Source: Caryophanales bacterium UBA4682 (GTDB taxonomy: Bacteria > Bacillota_I > Bacilli_A > RFN20 > CAG-288). From it: a stretch of 64,000 nucleotides of DNA. The stretch spans positions 134,543 to 198,542 of the forward strand of contig DHKY01000001.1 of NCBI GenBank assembly GCA_002404995.1, written 5' to 3'. Numbering within the stretch: position 1 is the stretch's first letter; each line of letters starts with the position of its first letter. Under the pieces are notes generated by a model that saw only the letters and a list, made by a program, of their open reading frames with translations, did not search any database and was not told where the DNA came from. The position numbers and the translations under genes were made by a program. Positions 18,825 through 27,027 of this stretch are shown in pieces.

Positions 18825-18844
18825 GGCCTTTTATAGAAAAGGCC
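18825..18844 (-). repeat. Perfect hairpin at the predicted 5' end of the rpsF transcript
   Basis: An 8-bp perfect inverted repeat, GGCCTTTT (18825-18832) and AAAAGGCC (18837-18844), with a 4-nt loop. The predicted transcription start from the adjacent promoter is at about 18845, so this helix would form the first 20 nt of the mRNA and could protect it from 5'-end decay. Confidence 0.6.
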
Positions 18845-18851
18845 ATTTGAT

Positions 18852-18880
18852 ATTTTACCTAACCTGAGGAACAAAGTAAA
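18852..18880 (-). promoter_or_regulatory. Promoter of the rpsF-ssb-rpsR operon
   Basis: Minus strand -35 TTTACT (18875-18880), 17-nt spacer, -10 TAAAAT (18852-18857). It is 91 nt upstream of the rpsF start. Confidence 0.65.
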
Positions 18881-19293
18881 GGGATATTTCTTCTTGTCCT
18901 TTCCACCTCTCTCACTTTATATTAGTTTCCAATCGGATTTTTTCCAAAGGATAATCAAACGGCACTACTTATTCTCTTTACTATCCCAAGCTGCCACACA
19001 AACCCACCGACTAATTCAGAAACCATTTGATGTCCTATCGAATAAAAAGATATTTGTGCTTTTGAAATTACTATCCCCGCTATGAAAACAGCAGCAACTA
19101 ACGGTTTAGAAAAGGAAAGACTCTATCTTAGAAATCATGTTTTTGCTGTCTCTATGATCAGCATTCCTTTCCTTTATATTGATTGTAACTACACCATGAT
19201 TTTCTATCTAAATTCCCATCTTTCTTCATAAAAGCCAAGCATTGAAAAAGGGATTTGCTAACATCAGGATGCCCTCTATTATTTCTAGAATAA
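18881..19293. other. Gene-free AT-rich stretch
   Basis: About 410 bp between the rpsF promoter and the yolD-like stop. I see no credible ORF, RNA gene or repeat. Only short spurious frames occur, so it may be a decayed gene, but no protein family is recognisable. Confidence 0.5.
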
Positions 19294-19599
19294 CTAGATT
19301 TTCGAAAGAGAAAGAAGATTATCAAAGCGCAACCACCCATCCTTGAAACGGATTTTCAGCTGTGGGGTGTCACAATAAAGGAACCTCTTCCTTTGTGTAT
19401 AGATTCTCCCCTCTTCATAATAGGTAACCTTCACGATTTCTTTCTTCTTTAAAGAAACCAAAGTATTGTTAATATCCTCCCTTTCATCTAAGGAAAGCTC
19501 AGGACGGGGGACTTTTTCCTCCTCTCTTTCCCTTTCATCTAGCCTTTCATATTGTCCAGATAGCGACTTGAACGGCAACCACTTTTTCCTACCTCTCAT
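19294..19599 (-). CDS. YolD-like protein
   Basis: 101 residues. It has the YolD-like pattern: an N-terminal MRGRKKWLPFKSLSGQYERL, then a highly acidic/basic helix, and a C-terminal small beta domain (IVKVTYYEEGRIYTQRKRF). YolD-like proteins are typically encoded next to UvrX/UmuC-type Y-family polymerases and are thought to act as their accessory or UmuD-like partner. Its ATG overlaps the polymerase stop (ATGA), with GGAGGA upstream, so the two are coupled. The gene ends about 415 bp before the rpsF promoter region. Confidence 0.8.
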   Translation of the reverse strand: MRGRKKWLPFKSLSGQYERLDEREREEEKVPRPELSLDEREDINNTLVSLKKKEIVKVTYYEEGRIYTQRKRFLYCDTPQLKIRFKDGWLRFDNLLSLSKI

Positions 19600-20858
19600 G
19601 CGTGATGTCCTCCAATTTGATTACTCCGTGTCAGAAACGTACTCGAGAGAGACCTAGCTGAACACGGCCTTGCCTTCCTCGCCCCATATCTCTTACGAAT
19701 ATGAAGCAGTGTCTTCTCCAAGCCCTCGACTCTTTCATCTTCCTTATAGTCTTCAAACAATGTCAGCTGTTCCTCTTCCTTAGGCCGAACATCCTCGGCA
19801 ACAATTGATATCTGCCGATAAGTTCCCTTTCTCTCCTCTTCTGGCCTGTCAAGGAAAATCCGTACAAGCTCCTTCCCGATTTTCCTTGCAGAATCCGTCG
19901 GAGAAAAGAAACTGGCTTTCTTGCCGAACCCTGTATGGTCCTTATATCCAAGGAACAGAACAAATGTATTCGCTTTTACTTTCTCCTCGTACCTTCGGTC
20001 AGATAGCTCAATGGCCCTATCCCGGATCCTCGTCGGCATTTCACTTGAGTCATAATCCCGTAAGAGGACCTGTCCGACAGAAAAGCTATGATGGTTCGAT
20101 ACATACGTGTCCTTAAGCAAAGCGTCATCATATCCATGGCTATGAAAATAGATTTCCTCCCCGATAACACCAAGCTCCTTCGCCAGATACTGAGGATCCG
20201 AGACAGCAATATCTCCGATGGTATAGAACCCCCTTTTATTGAGTCTCTTTTCCATCCGTGATCCAATTCCCCACATTTTAGAAAGAGGGGAAACCGACCA
20301 GAGATGTTCCGGCACGCTCTCATAAGTCCAGGAAGCAAGGCAGTCGGCACGATGCTTTGCCTCAATATCCCTTGCCGCTTTTGCCATAAAGAGATTCAAT
20401 CCGATTCCGGCAGTAACCGTAAGTCCTGTCTTATCCTTAATCTCGTTGATAATCTTTCTCGCGTAAGACTCCGGCGTATCCTTTTTGATGGCAAGATAGT
20501 CTGTAACATCAAGAAAGGATTCATCAATGGAGTAAACGAGCCTATCTTCCTTGCTGACATATTCCCGGTAAATCTTATTGATATCTGCAGACACCTTCAG
20601 GTATCTCCTCCTCTTCGGCTTAGCGATAATAAGATTCGGAATATCCTTTGGAACATCATAGAGTCGGCATCTGCTTTTGACCTTATATTCCTTCTTAATA
20701 AAAGGAGATGCGGCTAGGACAATCGTTCCGTCTCCTCTTTCTTCGTCAGCAACAACCAAAGGAGTTGTGAACGGATCCCTGTTCCGATCCAGGCATTCCA
20801 CAGATGCGTAGAATGACTTCAAGTCGATAGCTAGAATATTGCGGTCAATGCGTTTCAT
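19596..20858 (-). CDS. Y-family DNA polymerase, UmuC/UvrX type
   Basis: 420 residues from the ATG at 20858. The palm has the Y-family landmarks ILAIDLKSFYASVEC (catalytic Asp) and VYSIDESFLDVT (SIDE with Asp-Glu). Next come an HhH segment (LSKMWGIGSRMEKRL) and the little-finger domain. A C-terminal EEQLTLFEDY is a good beta-clamp binding motif. It performs error-prone translesion synthesis. There is no Shine-Dalgarno for any candidate start. The ATG at 20867 is also possible, but it overlaps a consensus -10 whose predicted start site falls on 20858, suggesting a leaderless message. Downstream YolD-like partner overlaps by 4 nt. Confidence 0.9.
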   Translation of the reverse strand: MKRIDRNILAIDLKSFYASVECLDRNRDPFTTPLVVADEERGDGTIVLAASPFIKKEYKVKSRCRLYDVPKDIPNLIIAKPKRRRYLKVSADINKIYREYVSKEDRLVYSIDESFLDVTDYLAIKKDTPESYARKIINEIKDKTGLTVTAGIGLNLFMAKAARDIEAKHRADCLASWTYESVPEHLWSVSPLSKMWGIGSRMEKRLNKRGFYTIGDIAVSDPQYLAKELGVIGEEIYFHSHGYDDALLKDTYVSNHHSFSVGQVLLRDYDSSEMPTRIRDRAIELSDRRYEEKVKANTFVLFLGYKDHTGFGKKASFFSPTDSARKIGKELVRIFLDRPEEERKGTYRQISIVAEDVRPKEEEQLTLFEDYKEDERVEGLEKTLLHIRKRYGARKARPCSARSLSSTFLTRSNQIGGHHA

Positions 20859-20865
20859 CGGTTTC

Positions 20866-20894
20866 ATTATATGGGGAAAAAAAGACTGTTTCGA
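20866..20894 (-). promoter_or_regulatory. Promoter of the UmuC-YolD pair
   Basis: Minus strand -35 TCGAAA (20889-20894, inside the palindrome TTTCGAAA), 17-nt spacer, -10 TATAAT (20866-20871). The A of ATG at 20858 is 8 nt past the -10. No classical Gram-positive LexA box (CGAAC-N4-GTTCG) was found. Confidence 0.55.
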
Positions 20895-21351
20895 AACCAA
20901 CAAACAACTTTGCCAAACACAATCTGCTCATTAAGTCCGAGTTCTCCCAAAAAGGTGCGAATTCTCTATTCCTGGGTAGTTTCTTTACCATCCGGAAAGA
21001 AAAAGAAGCAATCCCTTGACAGGCTAAAGAAGCCTGACAAGTGTCAAATTCCATGTGCAATTCCGCATCCTTTCAAAAAAGCCTTCCTTTCTCATCAAAA
21101 CCAAAAAAATCAGATTCATCTTCTGTTGTCTTTTTCATACTATTTTTATTAATCTATATAATAAAAGTTATTATTCTTACTATTTTGTTGCTATATTAGC
21201 CATTTTTTATTTGGTCCAACTTTTAGTTTTCATTTAAGGCTTTTTTATTTTTCCAGAATCTTTTTCGGTAAAAACAGTCAAAAAAGAACAAGACACATTC
21301 TTGGAAAATTCAAGAAGGAAAAAAGTCCGCCCGTTGGTAAGCGATTTCAAA
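20895..21351. other. AT-rich intergenic region between divergent genes
   Basis: About 460 bp without a convincing gene. It contains runs of T and A and several TATAAT-like boxes near 21160-21200. Short frames in it have no recognisable motifs. Confidence 0.5.
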
Positions 21352-21380
21352 TTGAACTTTCTTACAAATGTCTATATATT
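21352..21380 (+). promoter_or_regulatory. Promoter of the cyclo-ligase-like gene
   Basis: -35 TTGAAC (21352-21357), 17-nt spacer, -10 TATATT (21375-21380), 40 nt before the ATG. AAGGAG lies 4 nt before the start. Confidence 0.65.
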
Positions 21381-21420
21381 TAAAGATACAATTCGTAAAA
21401 ATCAGTAAATAAGGAGAATT

Positions 21421-21903
21421 ATGGATTTAACAAGGGAACAAATCCGGGAAAGATCACTGAGAAGGACAGAAGATATCCTCAACAATCCCCACTACAAAGA
21501 AGCAAAGGTCCTCTACATCTACCTTCCGGCCGAAGGAGAAATCGACACAGAGTACTTAATCGTACGTGCCTTACAGGACGAGAAAATCGTAGCCTCACCA
21601 ATCTTCATTTCATCTCAAGACAGGGTCTTTGCCAGAATCGATGGCAATCCTGGATTCCACAAAGGCAGAGGAGATCGTCTAGAACCTCTGTATCAGACAA
21701 AGCTTGTCATCGACAAACCGGGCCTGAGGATTCTCCCCATCGAGAAAATCATCGAAGAGTTCAAACAAGACATCCACTATTACGGAAACTATATCAACAA
21801 CCGGAAAAATCTTTACACGATTGCTGTCGGATATAAGACAAAAGCCACTGAAGAGGCCGTTGCCCAAGACGAAGGTCACTTCAAGGAAATCAATCTCTAT
21901 TAA
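21421..21903 (+). CDS. Divergent 5-formyltetrahydrofolate cyclo-ligase-like protein
   Basis: 160 residues against the usual ~180-195. The N-terminal half fits the family: charged helix, then IYLPAEGEIDTEYLIVRAL, matching the conserved 'Y.P...E.DT..L...AL'. A YYGNYINNRKNLYTIAVGYK segment corresponds to the end of the GYGGGYYDR loop and following strand. The Gly-rich ATP/phosphate loop itself (RLGYGGGYYDR) and the VPG-x-AFD motif are not recognisable, so catalytic activity is doubtful. The family recycles 5-formyl-THF to methenyl-THF using ATP. It could be a degenerate or repurposed paralogue. Convergent with the guanylate-kinase-like gene across a terminator. Confidence 0.6.
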   Translation: MDLTREQIRERSLRRTEDILNNPHYKEAKVLYIYLPAEGEIDTEYLIVRALQDEKIVASPIFISSQDRVFARIDGNPGFHKGRGDRLEPLYQTKLVIDKPGLRILPIEKIIEEFKQDIHYYGNYINNRKNLYTIAVGYKTKATEEAVAQDEGHFKEINLY

Positions 21904-21908
21904 AAAAA

Positions 21909-21932
21909 GACTGCTCTTGCGCAGCCTTTTTT
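21909..21932 (+). terminator. Terminator between convergent genes
   Basis: GACTGC and GCAGCC pair (one mismatch) around a 6-nt loop, followed by six T. A-rich sequence on the other side (21902-21908) would let it serve the minus-strand gene too. Confidence 0.7.
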
Positions 21933-21946
21933 CGTTCCTGAAGAAT

Positions 21947-22522
21947 CTACAGCTTGATCAGAGTAGAAATATCGACTCCGTTCTTTTTAAGTACTTCCAG
22001 GTATTTCTTATAGATGAATTCAGACACCGAAGGGATGTCGTACTTCTTGGTATCGACATAGACATCAACGATTTTCTTCCTTTCGTCATCTAAGCGGAAG
22101 GATTTCTCATCATTGAGAAGGCGGGATTTGATTTTCTCAGGATCGTCACCACGGCTTTCCATTCTCTCTCTGCGTGTCTGCTCATCTAAAAGCCTATAGA
22201 AGAGGACAATCTTCGGATCATGGAAAGACTTATAGGTCTTTGCGCCTGCTCCTTCGACAGCCCTGCATTTATCAATCTGGACTTCCTTACGGCTGGTGCC
22301 ATAATAGTTTCCGTTATAGAAGGTCGTCTCGATGAATTCATTGTTCGACTTCCTCTTCCTGAACTCGTCAATTGTAACGAAATGATAGTCGACATTATTG
22401 ACCTCACCTTTACGCCTCTGACGGGTCGTATGGGTAATGACTTTCTTAATGCCGAAATGTGCCTGAAGATACAGGCAAGTCGCCGTCTTTCCGCTTGCAG
22501 ACGGTCCGGTTAGTACAATCAT
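21947..22522 (-). CDS. Guanylate kinase-like P-loop protein
   Basis: 191 residues. Walker A is GPSASGKT (6-13). The GMP-binding landmarks THTTRQRRKGEVNNVDYHFV and ETTFYNGNYYGTSRKEV follow guanylate kinase closely. The usual 'D.D.QGA..VK' region reads VEGAGAKTYK, so the acidic residue is shifted to Glu. A RGDD....SRL lid is present. It would phosphorylate GMP to GDP, but the unusual Walker A (family: GPSG.GK.T) and altered middle motif make a paralogue with another substrate possible. Strong AAGGAGGGG before the start. Confidence 0.7.
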   Translation of the reverse strand: MIVLTGPSASGKTATCLYLQAHFGIKKVITHTTRQRRKGEVNNVDYHFVTIDEFRKRKSNNEFIETTFYNGNYYGTSRKEVQIDKCRAVEGAGAKTYKSFHDPKIVLFYRLLDEQTRRERMESRGDDPEKIKSRLLNDEKSFRLDDERKKIVDVYVDTKKYDIPSVSEFIYKKYLEVLKKNGVDISTLIKL

Positions 22523-22624
22523 CCTGCCCCTCCTTGATTTGGTTTAGTATTCTACATTCTTTTTCAATCACTTGCAACGAAAAATCAAAAATCAGCAGTC
22601 ACTACGACTTAAAACGCATCAGCG

Positions 22625-23293
22625 TCAAATTCGATCATCAACCACATCCTTGATTTGAAGCGGTGAAGATAGAAACGCCTTTGGCTGGATAGGATAGGAA
22701 AGAAGAGTCTCTTTGCTTTGATATCCCCAAAGAACAGAATAGCGGTTCTCTATCTTTAAATTATATGCAGTCTGAAGATCCGTAACCGAATCACCAAAAT
22801 AGGCAACCTTGGAAAAATCTAAATCATATTCTTTTGTCTGTTCAAGAAAAGCTTTCGGATCCGGTTTCGTCACACCACCCAAAGGAATTCCAACCATCTT
22901 TGTGAACAGAGAACCGAAGAAGGTCTTCCTGACATCTAGGGCGATGTCCTGAGGCTTATTCGTATAGATAAATAGAAGAACCCCTTTGCTCTTTGCGTAT
23001 TCCAAGGACTCGATCCTGCCATCATAAGGGTGAGTCAGATCCTTATAATGTTTGGAATAATAACTGTAATAAACATCAAAGACAGACTGGAACCTGTCTT
23101 GGTGCTCTTTTCCGATAGCACGCTGTATCAATTTAACAGATCCGTTACCGATAAAAGTGGTCATTTCCTTAAGATCATGTGTTGGCAGATGATGGTACTC
23201 CAAGGAGACATTGACTGCTTTAGCAATATCTTCCCTGGTCGATACAATGGTTCCATCCCTGTCAAAAACAAAGGCTTGATATTTGTTTTTCAT
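22625..23293 (-). CDS. HAD-superfamily hydrolase, phosphoglycolate phosphatase-like
   Basis: 222 residues. HAD motif I is DRDGT (11-15), motif II is in LLFIYTNKP (Thr near 114), motif III Lys is in GVTKPDPKAF, and motif IV is FGDSVTDLQTA. The helical cap between motif I and II is the C1 type of subfamily IA. It resembles Gph and PpaX phosphatases acting on small phosphorylated metabolites. The substrate is not determinable. The start is preceded by a G-rich box (GTAGGGG). Confidence 0.82.
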   Translation of the reverse strand: MKNKYQAFVFDRDGTIVSTREDIAKAVNVSLEYHHLPTHDLKEMTTFIGNGSVKLIQRAIGKEHQDRFQSVFDVYYSYYSKHYKDLTHPYDGRIESLEYAKSKGVLLFIYTNKPQDIALDVRKTFFGSLFTKMVGIPLGGVTKPDPKAFLEQTKEYDLDFSKVAYFGDSVTDLQTAYNLKIENRYSVLWGYQSKETLLSYPIQPKAFLSSPLQIKDVVDDRI

Positions 23294-23602
23294 AAATAAT
23301 AAAACCCCTACTCAATTACTATAGCACAAGGAAGAAAAAATATAAGAATTAGACAATTTTCTAATTATCAGAAACCAAGTAGTTTTTTTCATCGATTTTT
23401 GACAAGAAAAGCGATAGAAAAAAGCAAAAATTTTTTGATTAATTTTCGGTAGAAATCTTTTTATATATTATTTCAGTTGTTAGTAACTATAAAAGCTAGG
23501 AATTGACAACTATTTGTCTATAGTTTTGAAATATAGAACTTTAATTTTAGTTTTCGCTTTTTTGTTTTTGTTTTTTTACAAAAAATTTTTTAAAAAAAAT
23601 AA
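23294..23602. other. Very AT-rich intergenic region upstream of potA
   Basis: Divergent region with many T-runs and A-runs. It holds small inverted repeats such as GACAA-N4-TTGTC (about 23505-23518) and a TTGACA without a well-spaced -10. No gene is visible. Confidence 0.5.
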
Positions 23603-23631
23603 TTGATTTTCTGATTCGTTTTCTTTATAAC
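23603..23631 (+). promoter_or_regulatory. Promoter of the potABCD operon
   Basis: -35 TTGATT (23603-23608), 17-nt spacer, -10 TATAAC (23626-23631). A G6 tract (23648-23653) serves as the ribosome-binding site, 8 nt before the potA ATG. Confidence 0.65.
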
Positions 23632-23661
23632 TTTCAGCGTAAAAAGAGGGGGGTCCTTTCC

Positions 23662-25359
23662 ATGAATCATCTTGATGAATCATCGCTAGGTTTGAATGAG
23701 AATCCATACATCATTCAATTGCAGAATCTGACAAAAGTCTACGATGGCGTTACGGTAATTGATAAAAGGAATATGAATATCAAGAAAGGTGAGTTTGTCA
23801 CCATTCTTGGTCCGTCCGGATGCGGAAAATCTACAACACTGAGAAGGATTGCAGGTTTTGAGACTCCGGATTCCGGAGATATTCTCTTGAACGGAAAAGA
23901 TATCACTCCGGTTCCGCCTTACAAACGTCCAATCAATACAGTCTTCCAGCATTATGCTTTGTTCCCGAATCTTGATGTCTATGATAATGTTGCCTTTGGC
24001 TTACGGAACAAAAAGATTCCGAGGGAAGTCAAGGATAAAGACGGCAAGCCAGTTCTGAAAATCGACAAAGCCCAAGTACGTTACTTAAAGAGCCAGATCA
24101 AACGTACCAAGAAAGATAAAATCAGGGCGGAAGAAGAAAAAGAGAAGCGTCTTGCTCTCTTCACCTCGCAACTCGACGAAGTCTTATCCAATCCGCGCCC
24201 TGCAAGGAAATTCCGTCATCTAACCGATAAGGAAATCGATGATGCCGTTGTTCATGCTTTAAGCATTGTCGATCTTGACGAACTTGAGGATCGTGATATT
24301 TCGACTCTTTCCGGTGGCCAGCAGCAGCGTGTTGCAATTGCACGTGCCATCATCAACGAGCCGCAGATTCTTCTTTTAGATGAGCCATTAGGTGCACTGG
24401 ACTTGAAAAGGCGCAAAGATAGGCAGTTAGAGCTAAAAGACAGGCACAAGAAACTTGGAATCACCTTCATTTATGTTACCCATGATCAGGAAGAGGCACT
24501 GACTAGGTCCGATACGATTATTGTCAGGAACGATGGCGTCATCCAGCAAATCGGAACTCCAGAGGATATCTACAACGAGCCGAAGAACGCATTCGTCGCT
24601 GACTTTATCGGTTCTTCCAACATCTACTCTGGAACCATGGTTGCCGAAAAGAAGGTCCACTTCCTGAACGCAAACTGGGACTGTGAAGATAATTTCGCCG
24701 TCAACGAACGTGTTGATGTCGTTGTCCGTCCGGAAGACATTCATTATTCCTTAGAACCGAAAGAGGGCTATGTCGAAGGACGTATCACTCAGAAGGTCTT
24801 CAAGGGTATTCATTATCAGTACACCATCATGGTCGGCCGTAACGAGGTTACTGCTCAGTCCATCAAGGATTTCGATAGGTCTCTGCCTATTTTCATTCAG
24901 ATTCGTGCAGATGGAATCCATCTCAGGAAAAAGAGCGATACAAGCAATATCTACCGGGATGCCTACATCGGAAAAGACAACAAGGTGTATATCGATGAAC
25001 AGCCGTTTGACTGTGACCTCACTCAGCTTATTGCAAAGTCCACTAGGAGCGAAGATGGTTATTTAGTAGGACCTGATAAGAAGCAATACGATCTCAATGA
25101 TGCGGATGTCATTGCATCGATAGCCCCGGAAAACTTCATCATCTCCGATGATACATCGGAATGTGAAGTCAGCGGAACGGTTATTTCTTCTGTCTATGTC
25201 GGTGATCACTATGAGCTCTTAGTCCGCAGCGATGACGAAGAAGACTTCTATGTTTTCACTCCGTATACCTTCAATGTCGGTGATGTTGTCGGTCTCTTAG
25301 TAGATAAGAAAAATATTCTCCTGAAGATCAAAGGAAACATCGAGGACTATGTTTTATAA
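23662..25359 (+). CDS. potA: Spermidine/putrescine ABC transporter ATPase PotA (extended form)
   Basis: 565 residues, much longer than the ~360-380 of typical PotA. Walker A is GPSGCGKST (about 51-59) and the Q-loop is VFQHYALFPN. A charged, helical insertion of about 80 residues (about 120-205) interrupts the helical subdomain. Then come signature [14 protein letters not shown], Walker B LLLDEPLGALD and switch His VTHDQEEA. The C-terminal regulatory part (about 330-565) is also enlarged beyond one TOBE domain. Mycoplasma PotA proteins are similarly long (from memory). It powers polyamine import with PotB, PotC and PotD. Overlaps potB by 11 nt. Confidence 0.92.
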   Translation: MNHLDESSLGLNENPYIIQLQNLTKVYDGVTVIDKRNMNIKKGEFVTILGPSGCGKSTTLRRIAGFETPDSGDILLNGKDITPVPPYKRPINTVFQHYALFPNLDVYDNVAFGLRNKKIPREVKDKDGKPVLKIDKAQVRYLKSQIKRTKKDKIRAEEEKEKRLALFTSQLDEVLSNPRPARKFRHLTDKEIDDAVVHALSIVDLDELEDRDISTLSGGQQQRVAIARAIINEPQILLLDEPLGALDLKRRKDRQLELKDRHKKLGITFIYVTHDQEEALTRSDTIIVRNDGVIQQIGTPEDIYNEPKNAFVADFIGSSNIYSGTMVAEKKVHFLNANWDCEDNFAVNERVDVVVRPEDIHYSLEPKEGYVEGRITQKVFKGIHYQYTIMVGRNEVTAQSIKDFDRSLPIFIQIRADGIHLRKKSDTSNIYRDAYIGKDNKVYIDEQPFDCDLTQLIAKSTRSEDGYLVGPDKKQYDLNDADVIASIAPENFIISDDTSECEVSGTVISSVYVGDHYELLVRSDDEEDFYVFTPYTFNVGDVVGLLVDKKNILLKIKGNIEDYVL

Positions 25360-26158
25360 GACATACCGGAAAGGTCTTTGCATACCTTTCGTCCTATTCG
25401 AAATCCTGTTTGTCATCAGGCCGAGGCTCTTTATCGTCTATTATGCTTTTACTGATAGCGAAGGATTCTTTACCTTTCAGGCATTCACGGACTTCTTCTC
25501 TAACAGGACAAAACTGAATGTTCTCTTCGTCTCGCTTCTGATTGGTTTAATCACGACAATCATCTGCAGGCTGATTGGTTTCCCGATTGCCTGGATTCTT
25601 GCCGGAAGCGACTTCAAGTCTTCTTCTGTGTTCGTCAGGCTGTTTGTTATCCCCAGGTGGATCAACTTCGTCTTACGTACCGGTGCGTTGCGTGACTTGC
25701 TAAACGTCATCTATGGATGGTTCGGTAAATCGACTGGTGAGCTTCCATATCTTTCTGCTATCATCGGTCTTGTAGCAGATTATCTCCCATTTACAATTAT
25801 TCCGCTTCATTCTACTCTATTGAAATTGGACCATTCTCAAATCGAGGCTGCCAAAGACCTTGGCTGCAATCCATTCCACACCTTTACCCGTTCCATCATT
25901 CCTCAGGCTAGGCCCGGAATCATTTCTGCCTGCAGGATGGTCTTCAGGCCGACAATCTCTTCCTACGTCATTACAGACGTCAGGAGCGAACGTCAGCTTA
26001 TGTTATTTGGCAACTCCATTGAAACCAGCTTCTCCAACTCGGATTGGGAAGGCGGTTCCTTTATGGCTTTGATTAGGCTCGTCATCATCTTTATCACTAG
26101 GCTTATCACCAAGAAGTTCAATGATAAAAGCGAAAAGGAGGGCAGCGGATCATGGTAA
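25349..26158 (+). CDS. potB: Spermidine/putrescine ABC transporter permease PotB
   Basis: 269 residues with about six membrane helices and the binding-protein-dependent permease EAA loop (IEAAKDLGCNPFHTFTRSIIPQARPGI). It starts inside the potA 3' end (11-nt overlap) and overlaps potC by 7 nt. It forms the channel with PotC. Confidence 0.93.
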   Translation: MFYKTYRKGLCIPFVLFEILFVIRPRLFIVYYAFTDSEGFFTFQAFTDFFSNRTKLNVLFVSLLIGLITTIICRLIGFPIAWILAGSDFKSSSVFVRLFVIPRWINFVLRTGALRDLLNVIYGWFGKSTGELPYLSAIIGLVADYLPFTIIPLHSTLLKLDHSQIEAAKDLGCNPFHTFTRSIIPQARPGIISACRMVFRPTISSYVITDVRSERQLMLFGNSIETSFSNSDWEGGSFMALIRLVIIFITRLITKKFNDKSEKEGSGSW

Positions 26159-27027
26159 AGAAAATCCTCAAATCCTCTTTTGTCTATCTTGTTCTAGCAC
26201 TCAGGTACCTTCCGATTCTCTACCTGGTTGCTTCCTCATTCACCAATACGGAAATGGTCGGCCAATGGAACGGATTCTCTCTTCAGCTCTATGTTAAGCT
26301 ATTCAAATCTCCGGAATCCCTGCGGGCAATCGGAAACACTCTTCTTCTTGCCCTTATCGCTTCTGTTGTCTCTGTTGTTATCGGAACTTTAGGCGCCATC
26401 GGATTATTCTATTCCAGAAAAAGATGGCGTGGATTCTGGGAGAAAATCAACCAGATTCCGGTTGTCAATGCTGAGATTGTCATGGCAATCTCTTTAGCTG
26501 TCACCTTTGTTTTTGTCGGCCAGCACCTTAGGGGTGGAAAAGACATCAAAGGATTCTGGACCCTTCTCATTGGTCACTGCTGTCTAGCTGTTCCTTTTGT
26601 CTATCTCAATGTGAAACCAAAACTGATTCAAAGGGATCCGGCTAGGTATGAAGCTGCTCTTGATTTAGGTTATACTCCAACAAAAGCACTTCACCGCGTC
26701 ATCAGGCCGGAAATCAGGCCTGGTGTCTTTGCCGGATTCTCCTTAGCTTTCTCCCTTTCACTCGATGACTTCATTGTTACCTTCTTCACCCGTGGAACCG
26801 GGTTATTGAACGGAAAAGATACTATCGAAACAGTCTCCACTCTTGTTGAAGAAAAAATCAAACGTGGAGATGTTCCGCCAGAAAGGCGTGCTTATTGCAC
26901 TTTACTGTTCTTAACCGTTGTCATCATTATTGTGACAAAGACGATTGTCGATGCTTACAAAGCAAAAAAGTATGGTTCAACCAAAGGAAAGAACCATCAG
27001 AAGAGGAGAGAAAAAAATGAAATCTAA
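26152..27027 (+). CDS. potC: Spermidine/putrescine ABC transporter permease PotC
   Basis: 291 residues, six predicted membrane helices and an EAA loop (YEAALDLGYTPTKALHRVIRPEIRPGV) followed by FSLSLDDFIVTFF, a PotC/YdcV hallmark. Overlaps potB by 7 nt and potD by 11 nt. Confidence 0.93.
   Translation: MVKKILKSSFVYLVLALRYLPILYLVASSFTNTEMVGQWNGFSLQLYVKLFKSPESLRAIGNTLLLALIASVVSVVIGTLGAIGLFYSRKRWRGFWEKINQIPVVNAEIVMAISLAVTFVFVGQHLRGGKDIKGFWTLLIGHCCLAVPFVYLNVKPKLIQRDPARYEAALDLGYTPTKALHRVIRPEIRPGVFAGFSLAFSLSLDDFIVTFFTRGTGLLNGKDTIETVSTLVEEKIKRGDVPPERRAYCTLLFLTVVIIIVTKTIVDAYKAKKYGSTKGKNHQKRREKNEI

Noticed and set aside
18894..19085. 63-residue frame in the rpsF-yolD gap
   Set aside because: No ribosome-binding site, phenylalanine/serine-rich composition from AT-rich DNA, no family resemblance.
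20304..20717. 137-residue plus-strand frame opposite the UmuC gene
   Set aside because: It lies entirely antisense to a strongly supported polymerase gene and has no ribosome-binding site or family features.
20895..20910. LexA box controlling the UmuC-YolD pair
   Set aside because: TTTCGAAA is palindromic but does not match the CGAAC-N4-GTTCG consensus; it is better explained as part of the -35 region.
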